Part shown: one piece after another, positions 24,484 through 33,478 of the stretch
How positions within the stretch are numbered: position 1 is the first letter of the stretch
How the letters are laid out: each line of letters starts with the position of its first letter
Assembly (NCBI GenBank): GCA_035353175.1
Contig: DAOPZC010000042.1
Location: forward strand, 1-45,399
DNA from: DAOPZC01 sp035353175
GTDB taxonomy: Bacteria; Verrucomicrobiota; Kiritimatiellia; RFP12; UBA1067
Direction of reading: 5' to 3'
Length of the DNA stretch: 45,399 bases
The notes under the pieces: generated by a model
Told to the model about the DNA's origin: nothing
What the model saw: the letters and a program-made list of their open reading frames with translations, nothing else
Database searches by the model: none
Made by a program: the position numbers and the translations under genes

Positions 24484-25689
24484 TTAACGATCAGACCAAT
24501 CCGGGGACATCCAATTTCCGGCAATGTTGATTAACCGTACAGCAGGATCCCCCAGAGTGTCAAGAATGTAGAGCGACGAACGGCTGGAACACACCACGTG
24601 CCGCCCATCCGGCGCCCACGACGGGTGCTCGTAATCCCCCGCCGGCGTCAGAAGCTCGCAGGAGCCCTCACCCGCGCGCGGATCGACCGTCGCGATCTGA
24701 TATCCGCCGCCCCGCTTGGTCGCGTAAACGATCCGGCCCTTTTTGTTCCAGTCGGGATTGACGTTCTCGGTCCCCTTGTACGTCAACCGGCGCGACTTGC
24801 GGCTCGCCACATCGACGATGTAGAGCTGCGGGGCCTTTGCGATGTCGCTCACATACACGATGCTGCGGCCGTCCGGCGACCAGCAGGGGCTGGCCTCCGC
24901 GCCGTGCGGGGTCTGCGTCAACCGCGTCAGCTGACCGCCCCCCAGCGACAACGAGTAGAGTTCGGGATTGCCCTGATACGAAAGGATGATCGCCACCCGC
25001 GAGCCGTCGGGCGCAACCGCCGCTCCCGTGTTCAGCCCCTGCAGCGCCGCCAGCGCCTTGCGCTCGCTCCCCGCCACCATCCGGTAAACCGCGGGATAAC
25101 CCTTCAGGAAACTGGTGTAGTAGATATCGCGACCGTTCGGAGCCCAGCGCGGGCCGACCGCCGCCACATTGTCGTGCGTGATCTGCATGATGCCTTGGCC
25201 GTCCGCATCGCACGTATAGAGATCAGCGTTGTTGCGGCCGCGGCGGTTCACGAACACGATGCGCGACTGCGCGATGCCGGTCTCGCCGGCAATCAACCGC
25301 ACCATCTCGTCGGCCAGCTGGTGGGCCTGGCGCCGTACCTCGGCCTGCCCCATCGAGACCTTGCTCCAGTTGAACGCCTTGCCGGGCCACTCCACCCGGC
25401 ACCCGCTCTGGATGCCGGAACCGGCGTCGGCCACGGTCCCATTCACCCTCACCGCGCCGGCAGAAGCCACCTTGAACCAACCGGAAAGTTCCAGATCGCG
25501 GGAGAGCGTCCTGATAAACATCTGGCCATACGGCCCGGACGCCTTCAGCCCGGCCAGCGAGACCGTGTCTTTCTCGGCCCCCTTTTTCACGACCGAAATC
25601 ACCGGCGGCGCCGCCGCGGCCCTGACCTCCGCATTCATAGCGGAGACCCCGATCAAAAACATCACCGACGCAAGAAGAAATCTGTGCAT
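24484..25689 (-). CDS. tolB: Tol-Pal system beta-propeller protein TolB
   Basis: A 401-residue periplasmic protein with a signal peptide ending near ALA-type residues 20-25. The N-terminal TolB domain (GPYGQMFIRTLSRDLELSGWF) is followed by repeated blades such as GPRWAPNGRDIYYTS, ASPCWSPDGRSIVYVSD, VNPDWNKKGRIVYAT and HPSWAPDGRHVVCSS, the TolB/WD40-like pattern. It partners Pal, encoded next. GGAGCTACT precedes ATG 25689. It heads an eleven-gene minus-strand run. tolQ, tolR and tolA are not in the window, so the energised half of the system must lie elsewhere. Confidence 0.92.
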   Translation of the reverse strand: MHRFLLASVMFLIGVSAMNAEVRAAAAPPVISVVKKGAEKDTVSLAGLKASGPYGQMFIRTLSRDLELSGWFKVASAGAVRVNGTVADAGSGIQSGCRVEWPGKAFNWSKVSMGQAEVRRQAHQLADEMVRLIAGETGIAQSRIVFVNRRGRNNADLYTCDADGQGIMQITHDNVAAVGPRWAPNGRDIYYTSFLKGYPAVYRMVAGSERKALAALQGLNTGAAVAPDGSRVAIILSYQGNPELYSLSLGGGQLTRLTQTPHGAEASPCWSPDGRSIVYVSDIAKAPQLYIVDVASRKSRRLTYKGTENVNPDWNKKGRIVYATKRGGGYQIATVDPRAGEGSCELLTPAGDYEHPSWAPDGRHVVCSSRSSLYILDTLGDPAVRLINIAGNWMSPDWSDR

Positions 25690-25713
25690 AGTAGCTCCAA
25701 AAAAATGACTTTT

Positions 25714-25743
25714 ATTATACGCTTATAACATCCGGTTCCGCAA
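25714..25743 (-). promoter_or_regulatory. Promoter of the tolB-pal-tat-his gene run
   Basis: Minus-strand TTGCGG (25743-25738) and a perfect TATAAT (25719-25714) are separated by 18 bp, about 25 bp upstream of the tolB start. It is one of the better promoter matches in the window and lies in the divergent region with the HAD gene. Confidence 0.7.
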
Positions 25744-25781
25744 GCGTAGACATGCGCGTTTCAACGTGTTTTCGCGCCGGA

Positions 25782-25810
25782 GTGACACCGGGCTGCAGCT
25801 CTGCTAAACT
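25782..25810 (+). promoter_or_regulatory. Extended -10 promoter of the HAD gene
   Basis: GTGACA at 25782-25787 and TAAACT at 25805-25810 are 17 bp apart, with TG one base upstream of the -10 (TGCTAAACT). The -10 ends only 8 nt before ATG 25819, so the start point would fall at or next to the start codon and predicts a leaderless transcript. Confidence 0.5.
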
Positions 25811-25818
25811 ACGTCCGC

Positions 25819-26505
25819 ATGAATGCCTTTCTCTTCGACATGGACGGCGTGCTTATCGACAACTCGGACTTCCATGTGCAAGCCTGGACCGCCTATTCGC
25901 GTCAATTCGGACGCGAACTGAGCGTTGACGACATCAAGCGACGCCTGGGGTTCAACAATCGCGAATACATGCGTTTCGTGCTCGGACGCGAACCCTCCGA
26001 AAACGAAGTCGCGCGTTCCACCGTGGAGAAAGAGGCGCTCTACCGCGAAATCTGCCGCCCCCACCTCAAAACGCCTCCCGGGCTGATCGCCCTACTTGAT
26101 TTCGCCCAGCGTGCAAGCATCGTCTGCGGCGTCGCCACCTCCGCGCCAGACGACAACGTGCGTTTCACGCTCGACGGTCTCAAACTCCGGCCTTATTTCA
26201 AGGCGATCGTGGACGCGGGACACGTGAAGCACTGCAAGCCCGACCCCGAGATCTACCTGCTGGCCGCCCAGCGTCTCGGCGTGCCGCCCGCGCAATGCCT
26301 CGTGTTCGAGGACGCCATCGCCGGCATCCAGTCTGCCCGGGCTGCGGGCATGCGCGTCATCGCAATCACCACCTCGTATCCCGCAGAAATCCTTAACGAC
26401 CACGGGCCCGACGCCGTCATCGCATCGTTCGACGACCTCGCCGCGCCGTGCCCCGCCGCCGCGGTTGTCGAGTCAGTTACGGGGCTACGCCTGGCGCTCG
26501 GCTAA
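25819..26505 (+). CDS. HAD-superfamily hydrolase, beta-phosphoglucomutase-like
   Basis: A 228-residue HAD phosphohydrolase or phosphomutase with a helical cap. Motif I is DMDGV with nucleophile Asp7 and Asp9, motif II is VATSAPDDN, motif III is CKPDPEIYLLAA, and motif IV is VFEDAIAGIQSA, the set typical of beta-phosphoglucomutase and sugar-phosphate phosphatases. The cap residues (REYMRFVLG) do not give a clear substrate. There is no Shine-Dalgarno before ATG 25819, and the promoter suggests a leaderless mRNA. It is divergent from tolB and convergent with the hydrolase gene 24 bp downstream. Confidence 0.87.
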   Translation: MNAFLFDMDGVLIDNSDFHVQAWTAYSRQFGRELSVDDIKRRLGFNNREYMRFVLGREPSENEVARSTVEKEALYREICRPHLKTPPGLIALLDFAQRASIVCGVATSAPDDNVRFTLDGLKLRPYFKAIVDAGHVKHCKPDPEIYLLAAQRLGVPPAQCLVFEDAIAGIQSARAAGMRVIAITTSYPAEILNDHGPDAVIASFDDLAAPCPAAAVVESVTGLRLALG

Positions 26506-26529
26506 GCCGCGCCGAACCGCGCGACGGCG

Positions 26530-28581
26530 CTATTCGATCCACACCAGCCGCATCCGCATGGGGTCGAGCGGGACAGCGATGTTTCCGCCGGCCAGCGACA
26601 AGCGCGCGTTGCTCAAAGCATCGCGAGCCGTGCGGGCTTTCGTTCCGAGCCTTGCCGGCGAAACCGCCACTTGGGCCGTCACGGCCTGATCGGGCGACAG
26701 GTTGGCGACCACCAGCAACACGCGCCCTTTTTCCCAAAACGTCGCCGTATGCGCATACAGGCTGACCTTGACCGACGACGGCTGGGCGGTCGCCGCCGGC
26801 TGCGCTTCCCAATACGGATGCCAGTCGGCTGCGCTGACATCGAACCGGGTCATCGCATCCCAGATCGGCGCCATCTTTTCCAGCGTCATCAGACCGCAGG
26901 GCCGCACGCGCACATCGTGCAACATCGACACCGCGAGCGCGTGGTCGAACGTCCACTGCGGCGGACGCTCATACGCCAAGAACTCGCAGGGCACGCCGAA
27001 GTTGCGCCCCATGAACTCGGCGCGGAAAGTCTCCAGCGAGAGCGCCTTCAGCGGCTCGTTCGCATGGCTCCCGGAGGTCAGTTGCTCACCGTCCCAATAC
27101 GTGTCGGCAAAAGCCAGCGTCGGCGTCACACAGCAGGTGCTCTGATGTGCGCTGATGATGCCGCCGCGCGCGTGGACCGCACGGCTGAGCCGCTGCATCA
27201 GCTTACGCACGGCAAAGACCGGATAGGTCGGATGCAGCGAGCCGTCGGCCGCACGATAACCGCAACCATGCCGTTCGTTGCAGCATCCCGCCGGCATGAT
27301 CGTGCTGTCCAGATAGAGCCCGTCGAAGCCGTAGCGCGCCATGGCCCATTCGATCTTCTCGGCCAGCCTGTCACGCCAGACGCTGTTGTAGCAGACCTTG
27401 TAGTCGCGCTGGTCCGGCGGCCGGATCCAGCAAGACTCGTACGCGCCCTTCGCGTCTTTCACCAACACCTCGTCGTGAAGCTCCGCCCACTCGGGAGCGA
27501 GCGGCGACAACTCGTAGCCCTGGTAGACCAACACCTGCATGCCCCGCTGATGGCAGGCGTCCACGATGCCTTTGAATTCTGTTTCGGGATTCGTCACGGG
27601 ATAGTTCTGGATGGGAATCCAGTCCTCGTGAAAAACCACGGTCTTGACGCCCAGCTCCTGAGCCCGGTCCAATTTCCGCAACGGCTGACGGTCTGGGAAC
27701 GCACGGTGGCAAACCCACCACTCTTTCGGCACCGGCATCGTGATCCCCACGCCCAATTCGGACGCGTGCCAGATTCGCTTCTCGTGAAAATCGCTCAGCC
27801 ACGGCTTCACGGGCGTAGCCTGCAGACCGAACGTGAAGGTCGCCGGCAATTTCAGTTCGCGGTCCGACAGCCGCACACGCAGCACCATCGCCCCCTCTTG
27901 CGGTTGCAGCTCGATCACGCGCTCCGCCGACTCCGGCTGCCATCCCTGATCGGACTCCGTGAACCACCCCAAACCGCGATCCTCGGTTCCAAGCCACACG
28001 AAGGGCTTAAACGGCAGGCTCATTCCCGCGGCGGGCACAGCGCCGCTGTTCGCAGCCCCGCCCCACCGGCCGGGGTAGTAATGATACAGGCTGACACACT
28101 CGCGTTTCAAAGGGATCTCCAGCCAGAGCCGCCCGACCCTTACCGCCCGCTTGGCCCGGGGCACCACCGTGAGTCCAATGCGGGCCATGCCATCGTACTC
28201 GATACGCATGGAGGTGTTGACCGCCACGTCGTCCGCCGACAGCCAGCCGCAGACCGTCGCATGCGCCGCGTCCGATTCCAGCACCCAATGTCCGCCCTTC
28301 TGCCACGCGACCGGCTTACCGTCGGACTCCGCCACCACGCGAATCGGCGCGGCCAGCACGTCCTTTCCAGCCGCGCGAATGGCAGCCGGCAGGCCGGCGC
28401 CGGAGAACCGGTGGCCCCTGCCCCAAACGCCAATGTCCGTTGACGTCTGCTCCTGCTTGACGCTCACCGGCTCCCACGGCGGCGGGACATCCGCGAGGTC
28501 TTCGGCGCAAAGGCCGCGCGCACCAGCAAGCACAAACAACACCAAACAAACCGCATCCGTCAAGCGACCACGCATAGCCAT
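26530..28581 (-). CDS. Secreted glycoside-hydrolase-like protein (GH123/DUF6067-like)
   Basis: A 683-residue exported protein with signal peptide MAMRGRLTDAVCLVLFVLAG. An N-terminal beta-sandwich region of about 280 residues includes FVWLGTEDRGLGWFTESDQGW. A TIM-barrel-like segment follows, with VKTVVFHEDWIPIQNYP, GMQVLVYQGYELSP and GFDGLYLDSTIM, where Asp425 lies at a strand end and is a candidate catalytic residue. A C-terminal beta domain closes the protein. The layout resembles DUF6067/GH123-type proteins; this is recognition by pattern, so enzyme class and substrate remain open. AAGGAG precedes ATG 28581, 19 bp after the DUF5107 gene, and the two are likely cotranscribed. Confidence 0.65.
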   Translation of the reverse strand: MAMRGRLTDAVCLVLFVLAGARGLCAEDLADVPPPWEPVSVKQEQTSTDIGVWGRGHRFSGAGLPAAIRAAGKDVLAAPIRVVAESDGKPVAWQKGGHWVLESDAAHATVCGWLSADDVAVNTSMRIEYDGMARIGLTVVPRAKRAVRVGRLWLEIPLKRECVSLYHYYPGRWGGAANSGAVPAAGMSLPFKPFVWLGTEDRGLGWFTESDQGWQPESAERVIELQPQEGAMVLRVRLSDRELKLPATFTFGLQATPVKPWLSDFHEKRIWHASELGVGITMPVPKEWWVCHRAFPDRQPLRKLDRAQELGVKTVVFHEDWIPIQNYPVTNPETEFKGIVDACHQRGMQVLVYQGYELSPLAPEWAELHDEVLVKDAKGAYESCWIRPPDQRDYKVCYNSVWRDRLAEKIEWAMARYGFDGLYLDSTIMPAGCCNERHGCGYRAADGSLHPTYPVFAVRKLMQRLSRAVHARGGIISAHQSTCCVTPTLAFADTYWDGEQLTSGSHANEPLKALSLETFRAEFMGRNFGVPCEFLAYERPPQWTFDHALAVSMLHDVRVRPCGLMTLEKMAPIWDAMTRFDVSAADWHPYWEAQPAATAQPSSVKVSLYAHTATFWEKGRVLLVVANLSPDQAVTAQVAVSPARLGTKARTARDALSNARLSLAGGNIAVPLDPMRMRLVWIE

Positions 28582-28600
28582 CAGCTCTCCTTTCGTCAGA

Positions 28601-30661
28601 TCATTTCATCCGGAAATCAATCATCCGCGGCGGCGGATTCGCATCCATGAGCGCCCGTTTTTCGGACGCGGTCAACACACCGCCTTTACGCCTCTCGGCC
28701 TCCTGAACAAACGAGGCGAACCACAGCTCGCTCAAGCTCAGCTCGCCTTCGCGGACCGTGCAGAACTCGCGTTGCAGCAACCGGCGCGCGGCGGCGGAAT
28801 CGCCGTGCGCCAGCGCCAGTTGGGCCCGCATCAGCTGGATGCGCTCATGCCCCGCGGCAGACGGCGGCAAATGTTCGCCGAACGCCTGGAACGCGGCATA
28901 GCGTTTGTGGCGCATCAAGAAATCGCAAAACTCCACCGCCAGACTGCGCTCCCCTCCGCACAGTTTCCAGGCCTGCGAATACGCCCCCTGCGCCGCGTCG
29001 GGATCGCCGTCGTGTTCGAGCAGCACGGCCAGATTGCGAAACGCGGCGGCGTTGGCCTGGAGCGCAAGGGAAGCCTCGAACGACGTCCTCGCCTCGCCGA
29101 AGTCACCGGCCTCCAACTGAGCGACGCCCACGTGGAGATGATGCAGCCACGTCGCGCCCTTGGCCTTCATCGACGCGCGCACCACTGACACCCATCCGGG
29201 CGAGACGTTGAAGCTTCGGGGAAGCTCTGCGAGCGCCTTCTCGGAGAATGTGCCGTCCGTCAGGAGTTCGCTCCACGGACGTTCCTCCTCGCTCAGATCG
29301 GCTTCGAATCTCAGCCCTGGGCTGATGGGTTTTCCGACGATCTTCTCGTGCAGCATGCCCCACGCCGACCCGCGCGCCAAGACCGTCCGCACCGGCGCGT
29401 CGGCCAGGGCCGACAGGAAGGCGTCCATCTCCCTCAGCGCCGCCAAAGGAACGTCCCGGACGACCGCGTGCTCAGCGGCACCGCACGCGGCAGAGTAGTC
29501 GGCAAGGTGCGCGGTCTTCGAGTCCAGCGAGAAGGGGCTCAGGCACTCGGTCCACTCGATGCATGCCCCCGCCTTGAGCGGCCGGGTCTGAAGCTGGGTC
29601 GGCGTGACACCGCCCTGGATCTCGAGGTAATCGCCCTTGCCATCTTCGGACAGGAAATCCATCCAGCGCTTGCCGCCGCGCCCCGAGCCCCACGTGAAGA
29701 ACTTGCGCCCGAACAGCGTATCCGTCGAAACGTGACTCAACCCCTGCCCGTTTCCGTCCGCACAGGCGGACCATGCGTGCGTCCGCCCGGGCATTCGGAA
29801 AAAGACCGATTTCGAATACGGGTAGCGGGACGGATAGCTGCCGTCGAACCCGTCGAAAAACGGAAATGTCAACCGCGAATTTCCCGACGCATCATGCGAA
29901 AGCGCGTAATCCGCCGGAGAGAACACGCGCGTTTCCGGCGTCATCGGCACCGCGATATTAGTCCACCAATAAAAATTGATGTCGCGGTCATTGGGATTGA
30001 TCGCCTTAACATGCGCCCAAAGGCGCGATTCCCCGTTCGGCAGAAACAGATCCACCTGCCACGTGGTCTCCAGCGCGCGGTCGAACTCGTACAGCCGCAG
30101 CAGCGCCCCGCGCGGCGTTTCCACGACGCCGGCGAACACGGGGCTGCACGTGAGCAGGCTGTGCCCATATAGCGGACCGTTCCACTCGACGCCACCTGAG
30201 AACCACGCGTTGCGGATGGCGAGATTGGCGGGCTGAAAAACCGGGTTGTCGAAGAGCAACTCGCGCTGTCGGGCCTTGTCATAAAGCGACATGAGCCGCC
30301 CGCCGAAGGTCGGATAGACGATGGCGCGCAGAAACGCGTTTTCCATCCCGATGACCGGCAAGCGTCCGAGGTGGCGCTCGCGGGTGTAATTGTCCAGCCT
30401 GAGATACGGCAACAGCGGCACGACCGTCGTCGGAGCCATACCCGCACGGTCCTCCTCGCTGAGTCCCTCCGGGATGGCGACAGGTCCGCCTTTGAGCTGG
30501 AACCGGAATTGAGGCCACGGATTCGGCGCGCCCAGCGGCGCAACCGGCAACGTGCGGCAAACGGCCGCGATGCGGGCCGTTTCCGTCTGCCCCCACACAA
30601 CGGTCACGCCCAGAAAAAGAACGCCGGCCAGACAAGCCGGCACCGGTCTCATTCGCCGCAT
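28601..30661 (-). CDS. Secreted DUF5107 domain protein with C-terminal TPR-like repeats
   Basis: A 686-residue exported protein. The frame is open to 30829, but a signal peptide (RPVPACLAGVLFLGVTVVWG) follows ATG 30661, and a seven-G run just upstream could serve as ribosome-binding site. ATG 30652 is an alternative. The DUF5107 region includes VPLLPYLRLDNYTRERHLG, AIVYPTFGGRLMSLYDK, GVEWNGPLYGHS and INFYWWTNIAVP. Residues beyond about 510 form helical pairs with TPR character (ARTSFEASLALQANAAAFRNL, AQGAYSQAWKLCGG). DUF5107-TPR proteins are frequent in Bacteroidetes and PVC bacteria near glycan genes, with no settled function. The hydrolase gene follows 19 bp later. Confidence 0.75.
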   Translation of the reverse strand: MRRMRPVPACLAGVLFLGVTVVWGQTETARIAAVCRTLPVAPLGAPNPWPQFRFQLKGGPVAIPEGLSEEDRAGMAPTTVVPLLPYLRLDNYTRERHLGRLPVIGMENAFLRAIVYPTFGGRLMSLYDKARQRELLFDNPVFQPANLAIRNAWFSGGVEWNGPLYGHSLLTCSPVFAGVVETPRGALLRLYEFDRALETTWQVDLFLPNGESRLWAHVKAINPNDRDINFYWWTNIAVPMTPETRVFSPADYALSHDASGNSRLTFPFFDGFDGSYPSRYPYSKSVFFRMPGRTHAWSACADGNGQGLSHVSTDTLFGRKFFTWGSGRGGKRWMDFLSEDGKGDYLEIQGGVTPTQLQTRPLKAGACIEWTECLSPFSLDSKTAHLADYSAACGAAEHAVVRDVPLAALREMDAFLSALADAPVRTVLARGSAWGMLHEKIVGKPISPGLRFEADLSEEERPWSELLTDGTFSEKALAELPRSFNVSPGWVSVVRASMKAKGATWLHHLHVGVAQLEAGDFGEARTSFEASLALQANAAAFRNLAVLLEHDGDPDAAQGAYSQAWKLCGGERSLAVEFCDFLMRHKRYAAFQAFGEHLPPSAAGHERIQLMRAQLALAHGDSAAARRLLQREFCTVREGELSLSELWFASFVQEAERRKGGVLTASEKRALMDANPPPRMIDFRMK

Positions 30662-30731
30662 ACCCCCCCTTTTCCGGATGTTTTGCGGAACGGCCGTGTC
30701 CCCCTCTGCCCACAGCCGTTCGCTCTCGGCT

Positions 30732-30801
30732 CCGGGCGCTTCCGCGATGATCGGCGGACGTGACCGGTTCCGGAAACACCTCAAAAATGAAAAGCGCCCG
30801 G
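30732..30801. repeat. Perfect 10-bp inverted repeat upstream of the DUF5107 gene
   Basis: CCGGGCGCTT at 30732-30741 and AAGCGCCCGG at 30792-30801 are exact inverted copies, 50 bp apart, in the spacer between recR and the DUF5107 gene. They could form an RNA stem or a protein-binding pair. No T-run follows in either direction, so it is not an intrinsic terminator. Confidence 0.5.
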
Positions 30802-30806
30802 TCCTC

Positions 30807-31406
30807 TCACTCACATGCCACGCGGCCATTAATGGCTCGCTTCAGCGTCAGCGGATCGGAGTACCCCACCCCGCTGTCTGCGGGCAAACCAAAAGCCAGG
30901 CGCGTGACACGGACGTTCAGAGGCTTCAGCAGCTCGCTGATATAGCCAGCCGTGGCGTCTCCCTCCATATCGGTGCTCAAGGCCAGCAGCACCTCCTTCA
31001 CATCGTCCCGCGCGACACGTTCGGCGAGCGAGCGCAACCGCAACTCGGCCGGCCCCGTCTGTCGCGCGGGGGAAAACTTGCCCATCAGCGCGTGATAGCG
31101 CCCGTTAAACCCTCCCGAACGCTCGATGGCAAAAATGTCAGACGGCTCTTCCACCACGCACAACACGGCGGCGTCGCGCGTGACAGAGGCGCAGAGCCTG
31201 CACGGATTCTGATCCTTCGAAGTGAACCCGCCACAAACCGAGCAGCAACAGACCGCGTCCCGTGCGTCCTGAAGTGCGGACACGAGCGTGTCCAGCAGCA
31301 AATCCGGCTTGCGGAGCAGGGCGAGCGCGGCACGCTCCGCCGACCGTCTTCCCAACCCAGGCAGTTTGGCCAGCGAGCGGATCAGATTGTCGACCGGCGG
31401 AACCAT
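30807..31406 (-). CDS. recR: Recombination mediator protein RecR
   Basis: A 199-residue RecR, which with RecF/RecO loads RecA at gaps. The N-terminal helix-hairpin-helix is LAKLPGLGRRSAERAAL. The four-cysteine zinc site is CSVCGG...CRLC near 55-72. The Toprim domain contains VVEEPSDIFAIE and LALSTDMEGDATAGYI, and the C-terminal Walker-B-like stretch RLAFGLPADSGVGYSD is typical. It follows ybaB by 7 bp, the usual pairing. dnaX, often first in this group, is absent. Confidence 0.96.
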   Translation of the reverse strand: MVPPVDNLIRSLAKLPGLGRRSAERAALALLRKPDLLLDTLVSALQDARDAVCCCSVCGGFTSKDQNPCRLCASVTRDAAVLCVVEEPSDIFAIERSGGFNGRYHALMGKFSPARQTGPAELRLRSLAERVARDDVKEVLLALSTDMEGDATAGYISELLKPLNVRVTRLAFGLPADSGVGYSDPLTLKRAINGRVACE

Positions 31407-31413
31407 GAGAACC

Positions 31414-31731
31414 TCAGCCTCCGAACATATCCCCCATGCCGGAGCCCTGCATCATCTTGGCCATGGCTTCCTGTGTCTGCTTCTTCACGCCTTTGAGCGC
31501 CCCGTTGACCACGTTGTTCAGCATGGTCTCGAAGCGCTCCGGCTTGCCGGCAAGCACTTCCTTGAGCGCTTCTTGCGACACCTTGAGCGACACGATGGTG
31601 AAATCGCCCCGCGCCACGCACGTGATCCCGCCGTTGGCGTATTCGCAGGTGATTTTCTCGATTTCGGCCTGAATACGCTTCGCCTCTTTGCGCATCTGCA
31701 TCGCCTGTTTCACTTGATCCAACATGCCCAT
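31414..31731 (-). CDS. ybaB: YbaB/EbfC nucleoid-associated protein
   Basis: A 105-residue DNA-binding protein of the YbaB/EbfC family, dimeric and nucleoid-associated in studied members. It shows the N-terminal amphipathic helix (MLDQVKQAMQMRKEAKRIQAEIE), the central GDFTIVSLKVS strand, and a Met/Gly-rich C-terminal tail. AGGAG at 31740-31744 is 8 nt before ATG 31731. The 94-bp spacer upstream contains a weak promoter candidate (TTGTAT-17 bp-TAAACC, minus strand, 31811-31783), so ybaB-recR may form its own unit after murJ. Confidence 0.92.
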   Translation of the reverse strand: MGMLDQVKQAMQMRKEAKRIQAEIEKITCEYANGGITCVARGDFTIVSLKVSQEALKEVLAGKPERFETMLNNVVNGALKGVKKQTQEAMAKMMQGSGMGDMFGG

Positions 31732-31825
31732 ATGACAAACTCCTTAAAAATCATGAATGCGCGCAAACGCGCACGCTGTTCTGGTTTAATTGAATACAAA
31801 GTCTAATACAAACCCGCCCCGCGCC

Positions 31826-33442
31826 TCAAGCCCGTTTACGCATTTTTTGAAGCGCGAACGTGAACAGCTCTCGCAGCTCGCTGATCCGCAGACCGTAGGC
31901 CGCCGCCAGATAGACAATGCCGAAGACCAGCCCCCCGATCCCGAGCTTCAGGAAGTCCCCAGCCCGGCCGTGCAGCGCCGCCACCGCACCGACGTGATGC
32001 AGGGTCAGCCAGCTCAAACCGGACGCCACCCCGGCCGCCAGGGCGACCCGCGCCGCAAACGAGACCGTATCAACGAATGGAAAGACCGGCGCGTTCTTTT
32101 TCAGCATCTCGACCAACGTCACGCACTTGAAGATGCGCGACACCGTAAACCCTCCCGCGATGAAGGACAGCAGAACCAGCTCGTGTCCACCGTACACTTT
32201 GAGCCCGACCCAACTGATCAAAATGCTGATCGAGGAGAAGAGAATCCCGATGACCGTCACCGCGACCATCCGCCGGTTCGCAAAGAATGCCTGCATCACC
32301 AAGGCCTCGATCGCCGCAGCCGGCAGCACGAACGTGTAGAACGAGAGCGAAACCGCCGTCCGCTGCACGGCGACCGCATCAAAGTGACCGCCCTTGAAAA
32401 TCAGCGACGTGACCGGCACCGCGGCCACGGCCACGAACAGCGCGAAAGGCGCGAAGACCGAAAGCAACATGCGGCCGAACCGCGTGACCAGCCGCCCGAG
32501 GCTCGCCCGGTCGTTCTTGTCAACCAGTTCGCAGAAGAACGGGAACACGGCGATCGACAGCGTATAGGGTACGAGGAACAGCAACGTGCTCTGCAATTTC
32601 CGTCCCATTGAGTTGGCCTGCATCAGGCCCGACTGGTCCAGCGCGCTCAGCACATACACGTTGTTGTACTCGTCGCGCACCTTCGCCATGACGATCCCCG
32701 CCAGCAGCGGCAACGCCAGCCAGCACAGGCGCTTGAAAGCCGGATGCGAGTACGCAAACTCGGGGCGGAACAGACGCAGTTTGTCGCGCAGGCCAAGCAG
32801 ATGCGTACCAACCTTGCAGGCCGACCCCGCCACGAGACCCCACATGAGCATCTGCGCGTTGTCCCGCGCCATCACCGTGCCCGCGACCAGAAAGAACACG
32901 ACGGAGAACTTCCAGACGGCATCGCCGAACGCCGCCAGGAAGAAGCGCTTGTACCCGTTCAACAGCACATAGGTGGTCGATCCCAGCGAAAGGCCGATGA
33001 CCGCCGGGGCCAGCGTCTGCACGCTGCGCGCGGCCAGTTCGTATTTCTCGGGGGAATGGCCCACGCTCCAATGCGTCAACAGTTTCACCACAAGATGCGG
33101 CGCCACGCACAGCACACAGGCCACCGCCACCAGCAAGAAAAACTGCAATGTCAGAACCGTATTGGCGAACCTCCATGCGCTCTTCTCGGATTCGGTGTCC
33201 AGTTCGCGCATGAAGACGGGCAGGAAAGACGGGCCGAGAACCTCTTCGCCAATCAGGAACAGCATGAAGATACAGTTCTCGAAGGCAAAAGCGTACACGA
33301 CGTCGAAGGTGCTCTGCGGCAGATAGTGCCCCATCACCTTCGCCTGGATCAAACCCGCAAGCTTGAACAGCACATGCGCGATCAGGACCAGCACGCTCGC
33401 CTTGAAGATGCGCTTTTCAAGACTCGTTTTGTGTTCACCCAT
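31826..33442 (-). CDS. murJ: Lipid II flippase MurJ (MviN family)
   Basis: A 538-residue polytopic membrane protein of the MOP superfamily with about 14 helices, expected to move lipid II across the inner membrane for peptidoglycan synthesis. Family segments include LIQAKVMGHYLPQSTFDVVYAF, an early GEEVLGPSFLPVF, LLNGYKRFFLAAFGDAVWK, and the Arg-rich central cytoplasmic loop. The longest frame starts at 33511, but the added residues are low-complexity and lie over a repeat. ATG 33442 gives a family-like start and has an eight-G run 3 nt upstream. It is 76 bp after msbA. Confidence 0.9.
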   Translation of the reverse strand: MGEHKTSLEKRIFKASVLVLIAHVLFKLAGLIQAKVMGHYLPQSTFDVVYAFAFENCIFMLFLIGEEVLGPSFLPVFMRELDTESEKSAWRFANTVLTLQFFLLVAVACVLCVAPHLVVKLLTHWSVGHSPEKYELAARSVQTLAPAVIGLSLGSTTYVLLNGYKRFFLAAFGDAVWKFSVVFFLVAGTVMARDNAQMLMWGLVAGSACKVGTHLLGLRDKLRLFRPEFAYSHPAFKRLCWLALPLLAGIVMAKVRDEYNNVYVLSALDQSGLMQANSMGRKLQSTLLFLVPYTLSIAVFPFFCELVDKNDRASLGRLVTRFGRMLLSVFAPFALFVAVAAVPVTSLIFKGGHFDAVAVQRTAVSLSFYTFVLPAAAIEALVMQAFFANRRMVAVTVIGILFSSISILISWVGLKVYGGHELVLLSFIAGGFTVSRIFKCVTLVEMLKKNAPVFPFVDTVSFAARVALAAGVASGLSWLTLHHVGAVAALHGRAGDFLKLGIGGLVFGIVYLAAAYGLRISELRELFTFALQKMRKRA

Positions 33443-33478
33443 GTGCCCCCCCCGTTTGGTGAAACGACCCGCCCCCCC

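Noticed and set aside
26671..28443. A 590-codon plus-strand frame opposite the GH123-like gene
   Set aside because: The product is dominated by Arg, His and Gln with no motif; the opposite strand has a signal peptide and folded-domain patterns.
31748..31780. Hairpin TGCGCG-TTTG-CGCGCA downstream of murJ as a terminator
   Set aside because: Only six pairs, and the T-run is separated from the stem by several bases; it was not strong enough to list.
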